Shown: positions 17,262 through 27,837, counted from the first letter of the stretch. The stretch: DNA of 64,000 nucleotides from VXYL01 sp965208525 (GCA_965208525.1 OZ242340.1:2046001-2110000), one strand, 5' to 3'. The notes: generated by a model not told the origin, from the sequence alone. A program made the numbers and translations.

Positions 17262-18092
17262 TCAAGCCTCGCGAGTGAGTTGCAGCAGGTTGATGCGGCG
17301 GCTGTCGGCGTTCAGGACGCGGAACTCGAAGCCATCGAAGGCGACGGCCTCCTCGCGCGTTGGCAGGTGCCCGAACTTGCGCAGCACGAGGCCGCCGATG
17401 GTGTCGAACTCGTCGTCGTCGAAGGCGGACGCGAAGTACTCGTTGAAGTCCTCGATGGGCGTTGTCGCCTTGACCGTGTAGCAGCCGTCGCCCTGATGGC
17501 GGATGGAACTGTCGTCATCCATGTCGTGCTCGTCCTCGATGTCGCCGACAATCTGTTCGAGCACGTCTTCGATGGTCACGGCACCCGCGACGTTGCCGTA
17601 TTCGTCGATCACTACCGCCATGTGGTTGCGCGTGGCGCGAAAGTCCTGCAGCAGCACGTTCAGGCGCTTGCTCTCGGGCACCATCGTCACGGGGCGGATG
17701 TGATCCTTGATGTCGAACTCGTCGGTGTGGCGGGACAACGCGAGCGGGAGCATGTCCTTGGCATGGAGGATTCCGCGCATGTCGTCCATGTCTTCGCCGG
17801 TTACCGGGAAGCGCGAGTGCGTGGATTCGACGATGGTGGGCAGGAAGTCCTCCACCCGGCTGTCGATGGAGACGGTGACGAGTTGCGAGCGCGGGATCAT
17901 GATGTCCCGCGCCCGCATGTCTGCGACACCGATGGCACCGTGGATGATGTTGAGCGCCTCAAGGTCCAGCAGTTGGCGCTCGCTGGCATCCTTGAGCATT
18001 TCCAGGAGTTCGCGACGGTCTGTCGGTTCTCCCGAGAAGAGGTCTGCGACCCAATTTCGCCAAGTCTTGCCGTTGTCGTCGTGACCGTTCAT
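17262..18092 (-). CDS. corC: CorC-type CBS-domain protein
   Basis: The 276-residue cytoplasmic protein carries two CBS domains (about 65-185, with MIPRSQLVTVSIDS and VIDEYGNVAGAVTIEDVLEQIVGDIEDEHD) and a C-terminal CorC_HlyC/transporter-associated domain (about 195-270). The first CorC was linked to magnesium and cobalt efflux, but members beside ybeY and lnt lack the membrane DUF21 part, and their role is still uncertain. The ATG at 18092 overlaps the ybeY stop as ATGA; a longer frame to 18290 runs antisense through ybeY and is discarded. Confidence 0.93.
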   Translation of the reverse strand: MNGHDDNGKTWRNWVADLFSGEPTDRRELLEMLKDASERQLLDLEALNIIHGAIGVADMRARDIMIPRSQLVTVSIDSRVEDFLPTIVESTHSRFPVTGEDMDDMRGILHAKDMLPLALSRHTDEFDIKDHIRPVTMVPESKRLNVLLQDFRATRNHMAVVIDEYGNVAGAVTIEDVLEQIVGDIEDEHDMDDDSSIRHQGDGCYTVKATTPIEDFNEYFASAFDDDEFDTIGGLVLRKFGHLPTREEAVAFDGFEFRVLNADSRRINLLQLTREA

Positions 18093-18506
18093 TGACCGGG
18101 TCCGTAGGGGTTTTCGATGCCGAGCTGGGCGAGCAGCCTCACTTCCTGCTCCTCCATGGTGTGCGCCTCGCCCGGAGTTCCATGATCCATGCCCAAGAGG
18201 TGCAGCACACCATGAACCACGAGGTGTGCGTAGTGGTGCGCCAGCGGCTTGCCCTGGGCGTGCGCTTCCTCCGCCACGACCGGGGCGCAAATGGCGATGT
18301 CGCCGAGCACGCCGGCCACGTCGGCGGGAAACGCCAGCACGTTGGTGGCGCCCATGCGCTGGCGGAAGCGGTGGTTGAGGTCAGCGCCCTCGCCGCGATC
18401 GACGATGCGTACGCAAACGTCGCTTTCCTCACCGTTCAAGGCGGACTCGGTCCAGTGCCGGAGCAGCGCCGCTTCGGGCGCATTCGCCTCGCAGCCAAGC
18501 TGCACG

Positions 18507-18517
<11 letters not shown>
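18089..18517 (-). CDS. ybeY: endoribonuclease / rRNA maturation factor YbeY
   Basis: The 142-residue product has the signature zinc site HGVLHLLGMDH, with His102, His106 and His112 as ligands. YbeY takes part in 16S rRNA 3' maturation and ribosome quality control. The ATG at 18517 gives a standard N-terminus (MTVDVQLG); an in-frame ATG at 18550 is possible. The gene overlaps the phoH 3' end by 11 bases and corC by 4 bases, so all three are co-translated. Confidence 0.95.
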
Positions 18518-19547
<1,030 letters not shown>

Positions 19548-19580
19548 GTATTTCGCTTTGCTTCCCCCTTGGGCCGTCAG

Positions 19581-19608
19581 AGAATAGCGGTGTTCCCCCG
19601 CGTGTCAA
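19581..19608 (-). promoter_or_regulatory. near-consensus sigma70 promoter for the phoH-ybeY-corC-lnt run
   Basis: On the minus strand an exact TTGACA (plus-strand TGTCAA, 19603-19608) and TATTCT (plus-strand AGAATA, 19581-19586) are 16 bases apart. Transcription would begin near 19574, giving a short leader to the TTG start at 19547. This is the best-formed promoter I saw in the window. Confidence 0.65.
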
Positions 19609-19747
19609 CGTTGGTATGGCTGCAAGGGTCTCCCTGCGAGGGGTCTGAGGTTAGCGCCGCCAAACCCCTCGCTGGGGCGCTCGGCGTCTGGCCCTAGCCC
19701 CAACCTACCTATGACCTTGCACCGTGGAACGATGCTGCGCGCCGTTT

Positions 19748-21067
19748 CTACGGCGCCCGCAGCTCGCCCCGCAGGGAGTTCGGCAGGGCCTCGGTGATGG
19801 TCACCGGCACCAACTCGCCGATCCACTCCTCCCCGGCGCGAAAGTTGACGACGCGGTTGTCTTCCGTGCGGCCCTGCACTTGGCCTGGGTCGAGCTTTGA
19901 GGGCCCTGTCACGAGCGCCGTGCGGGTCGTTCCAACCATCGCCTCCGCGTGCGCCGCCGCCTGCCGCCGAAGCTGATCCTGCAGGATCGCCAGCCGGTGT
20001 TTCTTCACTGCCATCGGCGTCGGGTCCGGCAGCGAAGCGGCAGGTGTTCCGGGGCGTGGGCTGTAGATGAAGCTGAAGGAAATGTCGTAGTCCACTTCGC
20101 GCGCGAGATCGAGGGTTGCCTCAAAATCGCGGTCGGTCTCGCCGGGAAAGCCCACGATCAGGTCCGTGGAAAGGTGAATGTCGGGTCTCGCCGTCCGAAT
20201 GCGGCGGATTTTCGACTTGTACTCAAGCGCCGTGTGCCCCCGCTTCATCATCGCCAGCACGCGGTCGGATCCGGACTGGATCGGCAGGTGCAGGTGGCTG
20301 ACGAGCTCTGGAATGTCGCGATACGCCTCCACCAGCGTGTCCGAGAACTCCACGGGGTGTGACGTGGTGAAGCGGATGCGGTCGATGCCCGGCACCTCGG
20401 CGGCGTAGGCGATGAGTTCGGCGAGGTCTGCCCGGTCGCCGTCGATGGCACCGCGATAGGCGTTCACGTTTTGCCCGAGGAAGTTGATCTCGCGCACCCC
20501 TTGGCGGGCCAGCGCCGTCACCTCGCGCATCACGTCGGCCACGGGGCGGCTCACCTCCTCGCCGCGCGTGTAGGGCACGACGCAGAAGCTGCAGTACTTG
20601 CTGCACCCCTCCATCACCGAAACGAACGCGGACGGCCCCTCCGCCCGCGGCTCTGGCAGCCGGTCGAACTTCTCGATTTCGGGGAAGCTCACGTCCACCA
20701 CCGGTGCCTTCGACGAACGTGCGCTGTCGATGAGTTCCGGCAGGCGGTGCAGGGTCTGGGGGCCGAACACCACGTCCACATACGGCGCCCGCTCGGCGAT
20801 CGCTGCGCCCTCCTGGCTCGCCACGCAGCCGCCGACGCCGATGATGACGCCGGGCCGGGCGCGCTTGAGCGCCTTCCAGCGACCGAGTTCGTGAAACACC
20901 TTCTCCTGCGCCTTTTCGCGAATGGAACAGGTGTTCAGCAAGAGCACATCCGCCTCTCCCGGAGCGTCCACCAATGCCGCCGACTCGCTCTCGGAGAGCA
21001 GATCAGCCATGCGTGCCGAGTCGTACTCGTTCATCTGGCAGCCGTGGGTCTTGACGTAGAGCTTCAT
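19748..21067 (-). CDS. miaB: tRNA-2-methylthio-N6-dimethylallyladenosine synthase
   Basis: The 439-residue radical-SAM methylthiotransferase modifies A37 of tRNAs. The N-terminal UPF0004 domain has cluster cysteines C10, C47 and C81. The radical-SAM motif is C155-x3-C159-x2-C162 (CSKYCSFC). A C-terminal TRAM domain ends at about residue 435. The start MKLYVKTHGCQMN is the standard one. It lies upstream of phoH with a 200-bp gap that contains the phoH promoter, and it is divergent from the DUF1820 gene. An AGTATA at 21121-21126 would be TATACT on its strand, but I found no matching -35. Confidence 0.97.
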   Translation of the reverse strand: MKLYVKTHGCQMNEYDSARMADLLSESESAALVDAPGEADVLLLNTCSIREKAQEKVFHELGRWKALKRARPGVIIGVGGCVASQEGAAIAERAPYVDVVFGPQTLHRLPELIDSARSSKAPVVDVSFPEIEKFDRLPEPRAEGPSAFVSVMEGCSKYCSFCVVPYTRGEEVSRPVADVMREVTALARQGVREINFLGQNVNAYRGAIDGDRADLAELIAYAAEVPGIDRIRFTTSHPVEFSDTLVEAYRDIPELVSHLHLPIQSGSDRVLAMMKRGHTALEYKSKIRRIRTARPDIHLSTDLIVGFPGETDRDFEATLDLAREVDYDISFSFIYSPRPGTPAASLPDPTPMAVKKHRLAILQDQLRRQAAAHAEAMVGTTRTALVTGPSKLDPGQVQGRTEDNRVVNFRAGEEWIGELVPVTITEALPNSLRGELRAP

Positions 21068-21133
21068 GCCTTAGGTTCCGCTATTCGCGGTGTGGACGGG
21101 TGGTGCGCGACCGGTGGGCAAGTATATGACCGC

Positions 21134-21163
21134 TTGAAAAATGCCGGGCATTGCCGGTAAATG
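21134..21163 (+). promoter_or_regulatory. candidate promoter upstream of the DUF1820 gene
   Basis: TTGAAA at 21134-21139 and TAAATG at 21158-21163 are 18 bases apart, 30 bases before the preferred ATG at 21194. The -10 is imperfect; an alternative reading uses GTAAAT with 17-base spacing. Confidence 0.35.
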
Positions 21164-21193
21164 GCACCAAGCCAAGCCGAGGCGGCAGCGACA

Positions 21194-21523
21194 ATGAGCG
21201 ACGACAAGAGCCACATCTACCGCATCTATTTCCACAGCCACGGGCAGATCTACGAGGTGTACGCGCACTCGATCTACCAAAGCGACCTCTATGGCTTCGT
21301 CGAGATCGAGGACTACATCTTCGGTGAGAAATCGAAGATGGTGATCGATCCGAGCGAGGACAAGCTGCGCACCGAGTTCGAGAGCGTGCAGCGCACTTAC
21401 ATCCCGATGCATGCGGTGATCCGCATCGACGAAGTGGAGAAGGAGGGCACCGCGAAAATCACCGACAGCAAGGGCAGCAACATCACGCCCTTCCCCATGC
21501 CCATGCCCGGCAAGAAGGGCTGA
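21194..21523 (+). CDS. DUF1820 family protein
   Basis: The 109-residue soluble protein begins MSDDKSHIYRIYFHSHGQIYEVYA and contains FVEIEDYIFG and PSEDKLRTEFESVQRTYIPMHAVIRIDEV, which mark the DUF1820 family, a short protein almost confined to gammaproteobacteria. Function is unknown. The ATG at 21194 is preferred over an in-frame ATG at 21161, which overlaps the predicted promoter. The stop overlaps the ATG of the enoyl-CoA hydratase-like gene by one base. It is useful mainly as a lineage marker. Confidence 0.88.
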   Translation: MSDDKSHIYRIYFHSHGQIYEVYAHSIYQSDLYGFVEIEDYIFGEKSKMVIDPSEDKLRTEFESVQRTYIPMHAVIRIDEVEKEGTAKITDSKGSNITPFPMPMPGKKG

Positions 21524-22332
21524 TGCCCTCAGAGAGCGAAACCATGACTGATGCCGCCCGCGAAGACCCCGCTGAACTCGTACTCGAAGAACGCCTGGAC
21601 CATGTGCTCGTGCTTTCCCTCAACCGGCCGCGCCGCCATCACGCCCTGAACCGCGCCCTCGTGGGGCGACTGGCAGATGCGCTGCAGGCCGCTGAGGCGG
21701 ATGAGGATGTGCGGGTGGTTGTGTTGACAGGCACTGGCAGCAAGGCGTTCTGTGCCGGTGCCGATATGCTCGAAGTTTCCGGCGTTGAGCCGACATCCAA
21801 GCCGCCTTCCTCGAAGCAGCCGACCGGCGCCGCCGGCAACGCCTATGCAGCTCTGGCGGCGATGTCCTGCCCCGTGATCGCCGCCGTGAACGGCTATTGC
21901 TATGGCGGCGGTGCGCATCTCGCCATCGGCTGCGACATTCGCCTGGCATCGACGACCGCGACGTTCCGCCTGCCCGGGGCTGAATACGGCCTCGTGGTGG
22001 CCGCCGCCGCATTGCCTCGCCTGGTGGGTGCGGCCAAGGCGAAGGAACTCATCTACACCACGCGGCGCTTCGACGCTGCCGAAGCGCATGCGTGGGGCCT
22101 TGTCAGCACGGTTCACGAACCGGATGAGCTGATGCCGGCTGCTCTGGAGATGGCCGCGCAAATCGCCGCAAACTCGCCGGCGGCGGTGCGGGCCTCCAAA
22201 GCGGTGATCGACGCGGCCACGCTTTCTGACGAGGCCGAGGCGCTGGAGCTCGACCACAACCGCAGGCTGCGCGGGAGCCCGGAACAGTCGAAGCGATTTC
22301 GCGACGCAACACGTCGCGTAACGGGGCGCTGA
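21523..22332 (+). CDS. enoyl-CoA hydratase/isomerase family protein
   Basis: The 269-residue crotonase-fold protein has the two oxyanion-hole segments (KAFCAGADM and YCYGGGAHLAIGCD). The positions that carry the two catalytic glutamates in true hydratases do not match (LPGAEYGLV and AAALPRLVG), so it may be an isomerase, hydrolase or other crotonase-fold enzyme acting on an acyl-CoA. The ATG at 21523 overlaps the DUF1820 stop; a second ATG at 21544 (MTDAARED) is an equally good start. No partner acyl-CoA enzymes adjoin it, and the next gene is convergent. Confidence 0.85.
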   Translation: MPSESETMTDAAREDPAELVLEERLDHVLVLSLNRPRRHHALNRALVGRLADALQAAEADEDVRVVVLTGTGSKAFCAGADMLEVSGVEPTSKPPSSKQPTGAAGNAYAALAAMSCPVIAAVNGYCYGGGAHLAIGCDIRLASTTATFRLPGAEYGLVVAAAALPRLVGAAKAKELIYTTRRFDAAEAHAWGLVSTVHEPDELMPAALEMAAQIAANSPAAVRASKAVIDAATLSDEAEALELDHNRRLRGSPEQSKRFRDATRRVTGR

Positions 22333-22448
22333 AGCGACCTCCAATAGGGGCGGGGCTTGTCCCCGTCCGTCTTGAACGCGCCGACGGACTCGTTGAAGCA
22401 TAGCTGTTTCGCGCAAGAGAACTGCCAGCGCGCCCGTCAGGGCGCGCC

Positions 22449-22467
22449 GGGCGGGACAATCCCGCCC
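22449..22467. repeat. intergenic hairpin with 8-bp stem
   Basis: GGGCGGGA-CAA-TCCCGCCC forms a perfect 8-bp stem with a 3-base loop in the gap between two convergent genes. A weaker hairpin (CGGGG-N5-CCCCG) lies at 22351-22365. There is no T-tract, so these look like REP-type palindromes rather than intrinsic terminators. Nothing else is seen in 22333-22508. Confidence 0.5.
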
Positions 22468-22508
22468 CCTACGGGGAATGCGTTGAAACGCACCGAATGG
22501 ACTCGGCG

Positions 22509-23408
22509 CTAGTCGCGGATCGACTTTGCCATTTCCCGTAGTGCCTGCACGAAGGTCTCTGGCTGGTCCAGGAATACATGGTGCTGAGCGTTTTCGATCA
22601 TCGTTACTTTCGGTTCGCCCGGCAGCAGCTCCAGCATGTGTTCAAGTGTGCGGGCGCTGAAGGACTCGCTGTTCTCGCCGTAGATGAGGCCCACCGGCAG
22701 GGTTAGGCCGGTGTAGTCCTCCGGCTGCCGTTCGCCGCCCTTCAGCGTCATGGGCAGCTCCTCGTCGAACTTCCAGGCCCAGCCGCCGCCGTCGACGCGC
22801 ATGAGGGAGTTGCGGGCGATGTACTTCATCACGTAGTCGTTCTCGCACGGCTGCGGCGGGAACAGGCGGAAGCGTGCCTCGGCGGTTTCGCGGTCGGGAT
22901 AGGCCTTGGCGCGACCGCCGCCCATCATGGGGTAGTCCCGCACTGGCTCGTCGGGGGCACGAAGGCCCGAGTCCACCAGGATCAGCGCGCCGAAGCGCTC
23001 GTGGAAGAGGTTGGCAGCCTTCGCCGCCATCATGCCGCCGAAGCTGTGTCCCACTACGATCACGTCGTTGTCGAGGTTGGCGTCGTCGCACACCGCGACG
23101 ATTTCGGCCGCGTAGGTCTCTGCGTCGTAGCCGTATCGGTAGTCGGAATCGCCCATGCCGGTTAGGTCCATGGCGGCGATGCGGAAGTCGCTCGCGAGTT
23201 GCGGGGCGATGAAGTCCCACCAACGCCGGTGCGCGTTCATGCCGTGGATTAGCAGCATGCCGGGCTTGTCGGCGTCGGCCTGCCACGTCTGGTACACGAC
23301 ATCGCATTCGTCCACCTCCACGGAATGCGCCTCGGAAGGTGTCTCGACCGCCTCCCAGAACCAATCCGGCACCGTGGTTTCCTTGCGCTCCCTGTCCCAA
23401 CGCGCCAT
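22509..23408 (-). CDS. alpha/beta hydrolase
   Basis: The 299-residue cytoplasmic hydrolase has the nucleophile elbow GHSFGG with Ser122, an oxyanion segment LLIHGMNAH near residue 52, and the catalytic histidine region ENAQHHVFLDQP near the C-terminus. Family members act as esterases, C-C hydrolases or haloperoxidase-like enzymes; the substrate cannot be inferred. I use the ATG at 23408 (MARWDRERK) because the longer frame to 23633 adds a low-complexity arginine- and proline-rich stretch with no similarity. It is convergent with the enoyl-CoA hydratase-like gene and divergent from the CDGSH gene. Confidence 0.88.
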   Translation of the reverse strand: MARWDRERKETTVPDWFWEAVETPSEAHSVEVDECDVVYQTWQADADKPGMLLIHGMNAHRRWWDFIAPQLASDFRIAAMDLTGMGDSDYRYGYDAETYAAEIVAVCDDANLDNDVIVVGHSFGGMMAAKAANLFHERFGALILVDSGLRAPDEPVRDYPMMGGGRAKAYPDRETAEARFRLFPPQPCENDYVMKYIARNSLMRVDGGGWAWKFDEELPMTLKGGERQPEDYTGLTLPVGLIYGENSESFSARTLEHMLELLPGEPKVTMIENAQHHVFLDQPETFVQALREMAKSIRD

Positions 23409-23692
23409 CGCTCGTAAGCCCCTCACCAACGTGAACCCCAAGCCAATCACGTCACCGCGGCATCGGCAAGGTGCGGGCGCGCCCTTTGGGCGCGTTGGCC
23501 GTTTGCTGCGCGAACTGCTCGCGGTGCTAGCTTGCGGTGCCCTGCGGGGCGTTGGCAGTGGCTGCGCGAGCGACTGGTTTAGGGTTTCGTTTTCGGCAAA
23601 AGCTTGCTGCGCGCAGCACAAGGGTGTCGGCACACTTCGATTACACTCGCAACCAAATTTGCGTCAGCTCAGTCACAAAGGAGGTCATCGTC

Positions 23693-23932
23693 TTGGCGGA
23701 TCCGAATATTGCGCAGAAAGCGCCCTATCGTGTCGATGTGGAAGCGGGCGGCAGGTATTTCTGGTGTGCCTGCGGCAAGAGTCAGGACCAGCCGTTCTGC
23801 GATGGATCGCATCAGGGCGGCGAGTTCCTTCCGGTGCGCTACGACGCCCCGGAGGACGCTACGCTCTTCTTTTGCGGCTGCAAGCGCACCGGTACCGCGC
23901 CGCTGTGCGACGGCACGCACAACGGACTGTAG
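23693..23932 (+). CDS. CDGSH iron-sulfur domain protein, dual motif, TTG start
   Basis: The 79-residue protein has two CDGSH-type [2Fe-2S] sites: C-x-C-x9-CDGSH (CACGKSQDQPFCDGSH) and CGCKRTGTAPLCDGTH. In each, three cysteines and one histidine bind a redox-active cluster; small tandem-CDGSH proteins are thought to carry electrons or clusters. The start is decided by a full AAAGGAGG box at 23677-23684, followed 8 bases later by TTG at 23693; the longer frame to 23537 gives unrelated residues. No redox partner adjoins it. Confidence 0.9.
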   Translation: MADPNIAQKAPYRVDVEAGGRYFWCACGKSQDQPFCDGSHQGGEFLPVRYDAPEDATLFFCGCKRTGTAPLCDGTHNGL

Positions 23933-24089
23933 CCGAACGCCGGGCATACGGGGCCGGCTTGCGCGCATAGCGGTTCACCTGCCGATCTTGAGGCACGGCG
24001 GAACCGCACGGGTCGGTCTCGAATCGAACTAGAGGATCCAGCTAGGACACGACGGCCTGCGGCCCGTCGCCGCTGAGCCAACGAAAACA

Positions 24090-27000
24090 ATGCGCTCATT
24101 CAACTTGAAAAACCTGTTCAAGCCCAAGCCGCGGTTAGATCACGCCGAGGCTGGGGTTCGCCTTGCCGCGGTGGCGGCCCTGGACGACGAGCAGGACGTG
24201 CTTGGGCGCGTTTTCCGGGAGGATGAGTCGCTAAGTGTCCGTTTGGCGGCTCTGGAGCGGCTCACGGATGCTGCTGTCATCGCCACTGGGCTTGACGACC
24301 CCGATGTGCAGGACGATGCAGCGCGTCGGCTCTTGGCCTTGGGGAGCGAGTTGCGGGCCGACATCCGCGCGCACGTCGCCGTGGCCCGCGTGGAGCTGAG
24401 CGAGGCCCAGGACGAGGCGCGTGCGGTCGCGGCCGCGGCCCGCATCGATGACCCCGAACAGCGCCTCGCGGCCCTTCTGAAGAACCCGAGCAACCGCATT
24501 CGCGCCGCCGTCATGGAGGACGTTTGGGATGTGGAGGTACTTGCCGTAGTCGAGCGAGCCTCGCGAGGCCGCGACAAGGGGCTTTACCGCATGGCGCGGG
24601 AGCGCATCGCCGAGCGGCGCAAGGGGCAGGCGGCACGAGAGGCCGAGCAGGAGGAGTCGGAGCGCCTATGTTCTGCGGCTGCGCAGATCGCCGACGACGA
24701 TCCCCATTACGACGCCAAGCGCGACGCCATCGAGCGCGAGTGGCACCAGATGCTGCAAGCCGTGAAGGAGACCGATGCCGGACTGGCACGGTTCGACGTT
24801 CCCGCGCGCGACTTGGATTCGCTGCAAGAGGCCTTCCCAGTGCGCCGAGTTCGCGAAGAGCCGACAGTGGTGCCGCCCGAGGCCGCGCAGTCTGCGGACG
24901 CCGAGTCGCCGCTTGGGCCCACACCGACGGAACGTGTGCAAGCGCTCATCGAGCAAGCCGCCGGACTCGTGGTCGATGGTGCCCTGACGACCGACTCCGT
25001 CGCATCCCTGCGCTCTGAGCTCGAGGCACTGCAGCCGGCCTCGCAACTGCAATCCGGCGCCGAGCCAGAACCTGCACCCGCCAGCGACGACACCGAGTCG
25101 CGCCTCGACCCGAGTGCGGAACAAACGCTGACGAGTGTCGCCACCGAGACAAAAGAAGAAACCCGATCAGCCCGGCAAGCCAAGCTCGATGCGGAAGGCG
25201 AGGCGCACGGTGCGCAAGGCGGCGAGTCCACAGAGGCATCGCCGGCGCAGGCACTGCCGGGCGGGTCAGCACAAGCAGCGGACGATGGCTACGCCAAGGC
25301 CCTGGACAAAGCCAGCGAAAGAGTCGCCGCGCTTGAGCGAGCGCTGGAACTGGCGTCACGAGCCTCCGATCTTGCAGCCGGATCGCTGCCAGCCGAGGCG
25401 GAGGACGAATCGTGGCAGGCACTCGCCGAACGTCTTGGCGCCACCCATGAACTGAGGCGCGAGGCACGTGCTTTGCAGCGCCGTTATGGCTGGCCGAGGG
25501 ACATGCCGAAGCCAGCGCCCCTCGAGGGCCTTGCCGATGCCCTGACCCAAGCCGACGCCGCCATTGCGAGCGCAGGGCAGCGCCTGCAAGCCTTGGCCGA
25601 GGAAGTCGCCGACATTCTCGGCAAGTTCGAGGCGGCTATCGGCGAGGGCTCCGTGCGCGCGGCCAGCGAGCACGAGCACGCCGCAAGGGACCTCGTTCCC
25701 TTCCTGCCTCGGGAGCGCGCTCGCTCGCTCCAAGCGAGGCTCGGCAGCCTGTCGGCGCGGCTCCGGGAACTGCGCGATTGGCGCACGTTTGCCGAGAGCC
25801 CGAAGCGCGAGGGCTTGTGCGAGCGCATGGAGGAACTGGCCGAAGAGCCCCTGGCGCCGCAGCCGCAGGCGGACGAAGTGAAGTCGCTGCGGGCGCAGTG
25901 GAACGAGCTCGGCCGGGTGGCGTCGCCTCGCGATCGGGAGTTGCTCGCGCGCTTTGACGATGCGGCTGAGCGTGCCTTCGAGCCTTGCCGTGCGCACTTC
26001 GCGGAGCTGGCGGAACGGCGTGCCTACAACCTGGAGCAGCGCCGCGCCATCGTCGATGTGCTTGAAGACTATGTTGCCGGCGAGCGCTGGCAGAACAGCG
26101 ACTGGACCGGCGTTGAACGCGTGCTGCGCACCGCACGCTCGGAGTGGCGCGGCTACTACCCGGTTGACCGCCGGGCGGGGCGTGAGGTGGAGGCCCGCTT
26201 CAACGAGCTCACCGCCACCATTCACGATCACCTCAAGTCGGAGTGGGACGTCAACTCGGCACGGCTCGAATCCATCGTCACCCAGGCGGCCGCGGCTCGA
26301 GCCTCGGGTGCGCCGCTGCCGGAGCGCATCGAGGTGCTCAAGTCGCTGCAACAGCAATGGAAGGAGGCTGGTCCCGTGCCACGCCGTGTTTCGCAGCGGC
26401 TGTGGCGACAGTTCCGGGACGAGTGCGATCCTGTGTTCGCAGAGCGGGAGGCGGCGCGCGAGGATCGCGCCGAGCAGTTCCGCAAGACCACGGGTGAAGC
26501 CGAGACGCTGATCGAGGAACTTCGCGCCTTGCTGGATCGCACATCCGCCCTGGACGGGCGCGAGGTCGCGGAGCTGCGGGCGCGAGCGGCTTCGATCGGG
26601 CAACTGCCGAGGCGGCTGCAGAGCCGCCTCGACGATGCCCTCGCCGATGTGGAACACGCACTTTCCGCGGAGCGCGCCGCCAGTGCGCGTGAGGCGGAAC
26701 TCGCTTGGCTTGCCCGGGTCGAGGAAGTGGACCGGGCCTTCGCCGAGGCGGCGGCCGGGGACGACCTCGAAGCATGGCGGGACGCCGCCGGAGAGTTCGC
26801 CTCCCTATTCGCCGCCCGCTTCGAGGACGAAGCCGACGAGGAGGACGAGGATCCGCACCAGCTCACCGTGGTAAGCGAGATCGAGGCGGAGACGCCCTCC
26901 CCCGAAGCGGACCAGAACCTTCGTCTTGCGCTGTCGATCGAGCGCTTGAACGGCGATCTCAGCGGCGAGCGCGATGCGACGGACCACCGCTCCCTGGCAC

Positions 27001-27152
27001 TGCGCTGGTGTGCAGCACCGGCGACGGCAGAGGATGAGCTGCGCGCGCGCTTTTTCGGGGCTTTGCGGTCCATGGTCGCCGGCCACGCTAGTGTCCGCAG
27101 GTACGCAAGTGGCCGGGGGCAGGCGCGCAGCGCGGGGCAAGGAGGCGCCTGA
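24090..27152 (+). CDS. large DUF349 domain protein
   Basis: The 1020-residue protein is almost wholly helical, rich in Ala, Glu and Arg. It begins MRSFNLKNLFKPKPR, continues with HEAT-like helices (residues 20-200), a low-complexity Gln/Ser/Glu-rich linker (about 260-400), and then several DUF349 units marked by LRAQWNELGRVASPRD, RSEWRGYYPVDRRAGREVEARFNEL and LQQQWKEAGPVPRRVSQRLWRQFRDECDPVF. DUF349 proteins of this size are typical of gammaproteobacteria; their function is not settled. There are no membrane segments. Opposite-strand frames of several hundred codons (25356-26657, 26228-27199) are shadows of this high-GC coding sequence. Confidence 0.9.
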   Translation: MRSFNLKNLFKPKPRLDHAEAGVRLAAVAALDDEQDVLGRVFREDESLSVRLAALERLTDAAVIATGLDDPDVQDDAARRLLALGSELRADIRAHVAVARVELSEAQDEARAVAAAARIDDPEQRLAALLKNPSNRIRAAVMEDVWDVEVLAVVERASRGRDKGLYRMARERIAERRKGQAAREAEQEESERLCSAAAQIADDDPHYDAKRDAIEREWHQMLQAVKETDAGLARFDVPARDLDSLQEAFPVRRVREEPTVVPPEAAQSADAESPLGPTPTERVQALIEQAAGLVVDGALTTDSVASLRSELEALQPASQLQSGAEPEPAPASDDTESRLDPSAEQTLTSVATETKEETRSARQAKLDAEGEAHGAQGGESTEASPAQALPGGSAQAADDGYAKALDKASERVAALERALELASRASDLAAGSLPAEAEDESWQALAERLGATHELRREARALQRRYGWPRDMPKPAPLEGLADALTQADAAIASAGQRLQALAEEVADILGKFEAAIGEGSVRAASEHEHAARDLVPFLPRERARSLQARLGSLSARLRELRDWRTFAESPKREGLCERMEELAEEPLAPQPQADEVKSLRAQWNELGRVASPRDRELLARFDDAAERAFEPCRAHFAELAERRAYNLEQRRAIVDVLEDYVAGERWQNSDWTGVERVLRTARSEWRGYYPVDRRAGREVEARFNELTATIHDHLKSEWDVNSARLESIVTQAAAARASGAPLPERIEVLKSLQQQWKEAGPVPRRVSQRLWRQFRDECDPVFAEREAAREDRAEQFRKTTGEAETLIEELRALLDRTSALDGREVAELRARAASIGQLPRRLQSRLDDALADVEHALSAERAASAREAELAWLARVEEVDRAFAEAAAGDDLEAWRDAAGEFASLFAARFEDEADEEDEDPHQLTVVSEIEAETPSPEADQNLRLALSIERLNGDLSGERDATDHRSLALRWCAAPATAEDELRARFFGALRSMVAGHASVRRYASGRGQARSAGQGGA

Positions 27153-27207
27153 CGTCGTGTCGGCGAAGCGCAGGGATGGGCCGCTGCCTTCCACCGCAAA
27201 GCCGCCT

Positions 27208-27837
27208 ATGCGCCGATCCTTCTTCGACCGCCCTCCGCAAGCTGTGGCCCCTGCGTTGATCGGTGCGCTGCTGGTGCATGGCGACGTTGCGGGCCGGATT
27301 GTGGAGACGGAGGCATATGCTGCGGAAGGTGATCCGGCGGCGCACGCAAGCCGCGGCAGGACGGCGCGCACCGATGTGCTGTTCGGGATGCCGGGTCGGG
27401 CCTATGTGTTCCGCACGCGCCAGCACCATTGCCTGAACATCGCTGCCCAGGAGTGCGGCGTGCCGGGCTGTGTGCTGATCCGCGCGCTGGAGCCGGTGGC
27501 CGGGATCGAGACGATGCGAGCGAGGCGGGGTCAGGTGGACGATGCGCGCTTGACGGACGGTCCAGCAAAGCTCTGCGAAGCCTTGGACGTGGACATGCGT
27601 TGCTACGGTGACGACTTCTGCGACGGACGTGGCCTTCACTTGCTGCCTGCGACGGGAGCTCCGGCACGCATCGTGTCCGGGCCTCGTGTCGGCGTCACGG
27701 CAGCTTGCGACAGGCTGTGGCGCTACTGCGATGCACATAGTCGCTACGTCTCCCGCCCGTGGCCGCCTCCAATGCGACGCCACCCTCCACCGAAAGAGCC
27801 TGATGGTTTCTTGGTTTGGGCTGCGTTGCGTCGCTAA
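27208..27837 (+). CDS. mpg: 3-methyladenine DNA glycosylase (AAG/MPG family)
   Basis: The 209-residue protein matches the Mpg fold: IGALLVHGDVAGRIVETEAYAAEGDPAAHASRGRTARTDVLFGMPGRAYVF in its conserved order, including the catalytic glutamate in IVETEAY, then DGPAKLCEALD. It excises alkylated purines in base-excision repair. The ATG at 27208 gives the usual N-terminal length; a GTG at 27157 is an alternative. It starts 55 bases after the DUF349 gene in the same direction. The C-terminus ends in a proline-rich stretch (PWPPPMRRHPPPKEP) a little longer than usual. Confidence 0.92.
   Translation: MRRSFFDRPPQAVAPALIGALLVHGDVAGRIVETEAYAAEGDPAAHASRGRTARTDVLFGMPGRAYVFRTRQHHCLNIAAQECGVPGCVLIRALEPVAGIETMRARRGQVDDARLTDGPAKLCEALDVDMRCYGDDFCDGRGLHLLPATGAPARIVSGPRVGVTAACDRLWRYCDAHSRYVSRPWPPPMRRHPPPKEPDGFLVWAALRR

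Noticed and set aside
25356..27199. Long minus-strand frames opposite the DUF349 gene
   Set aside because: Arginine/alanine-rich composition without domains; the plus-strand DUF349 protein explains the region.
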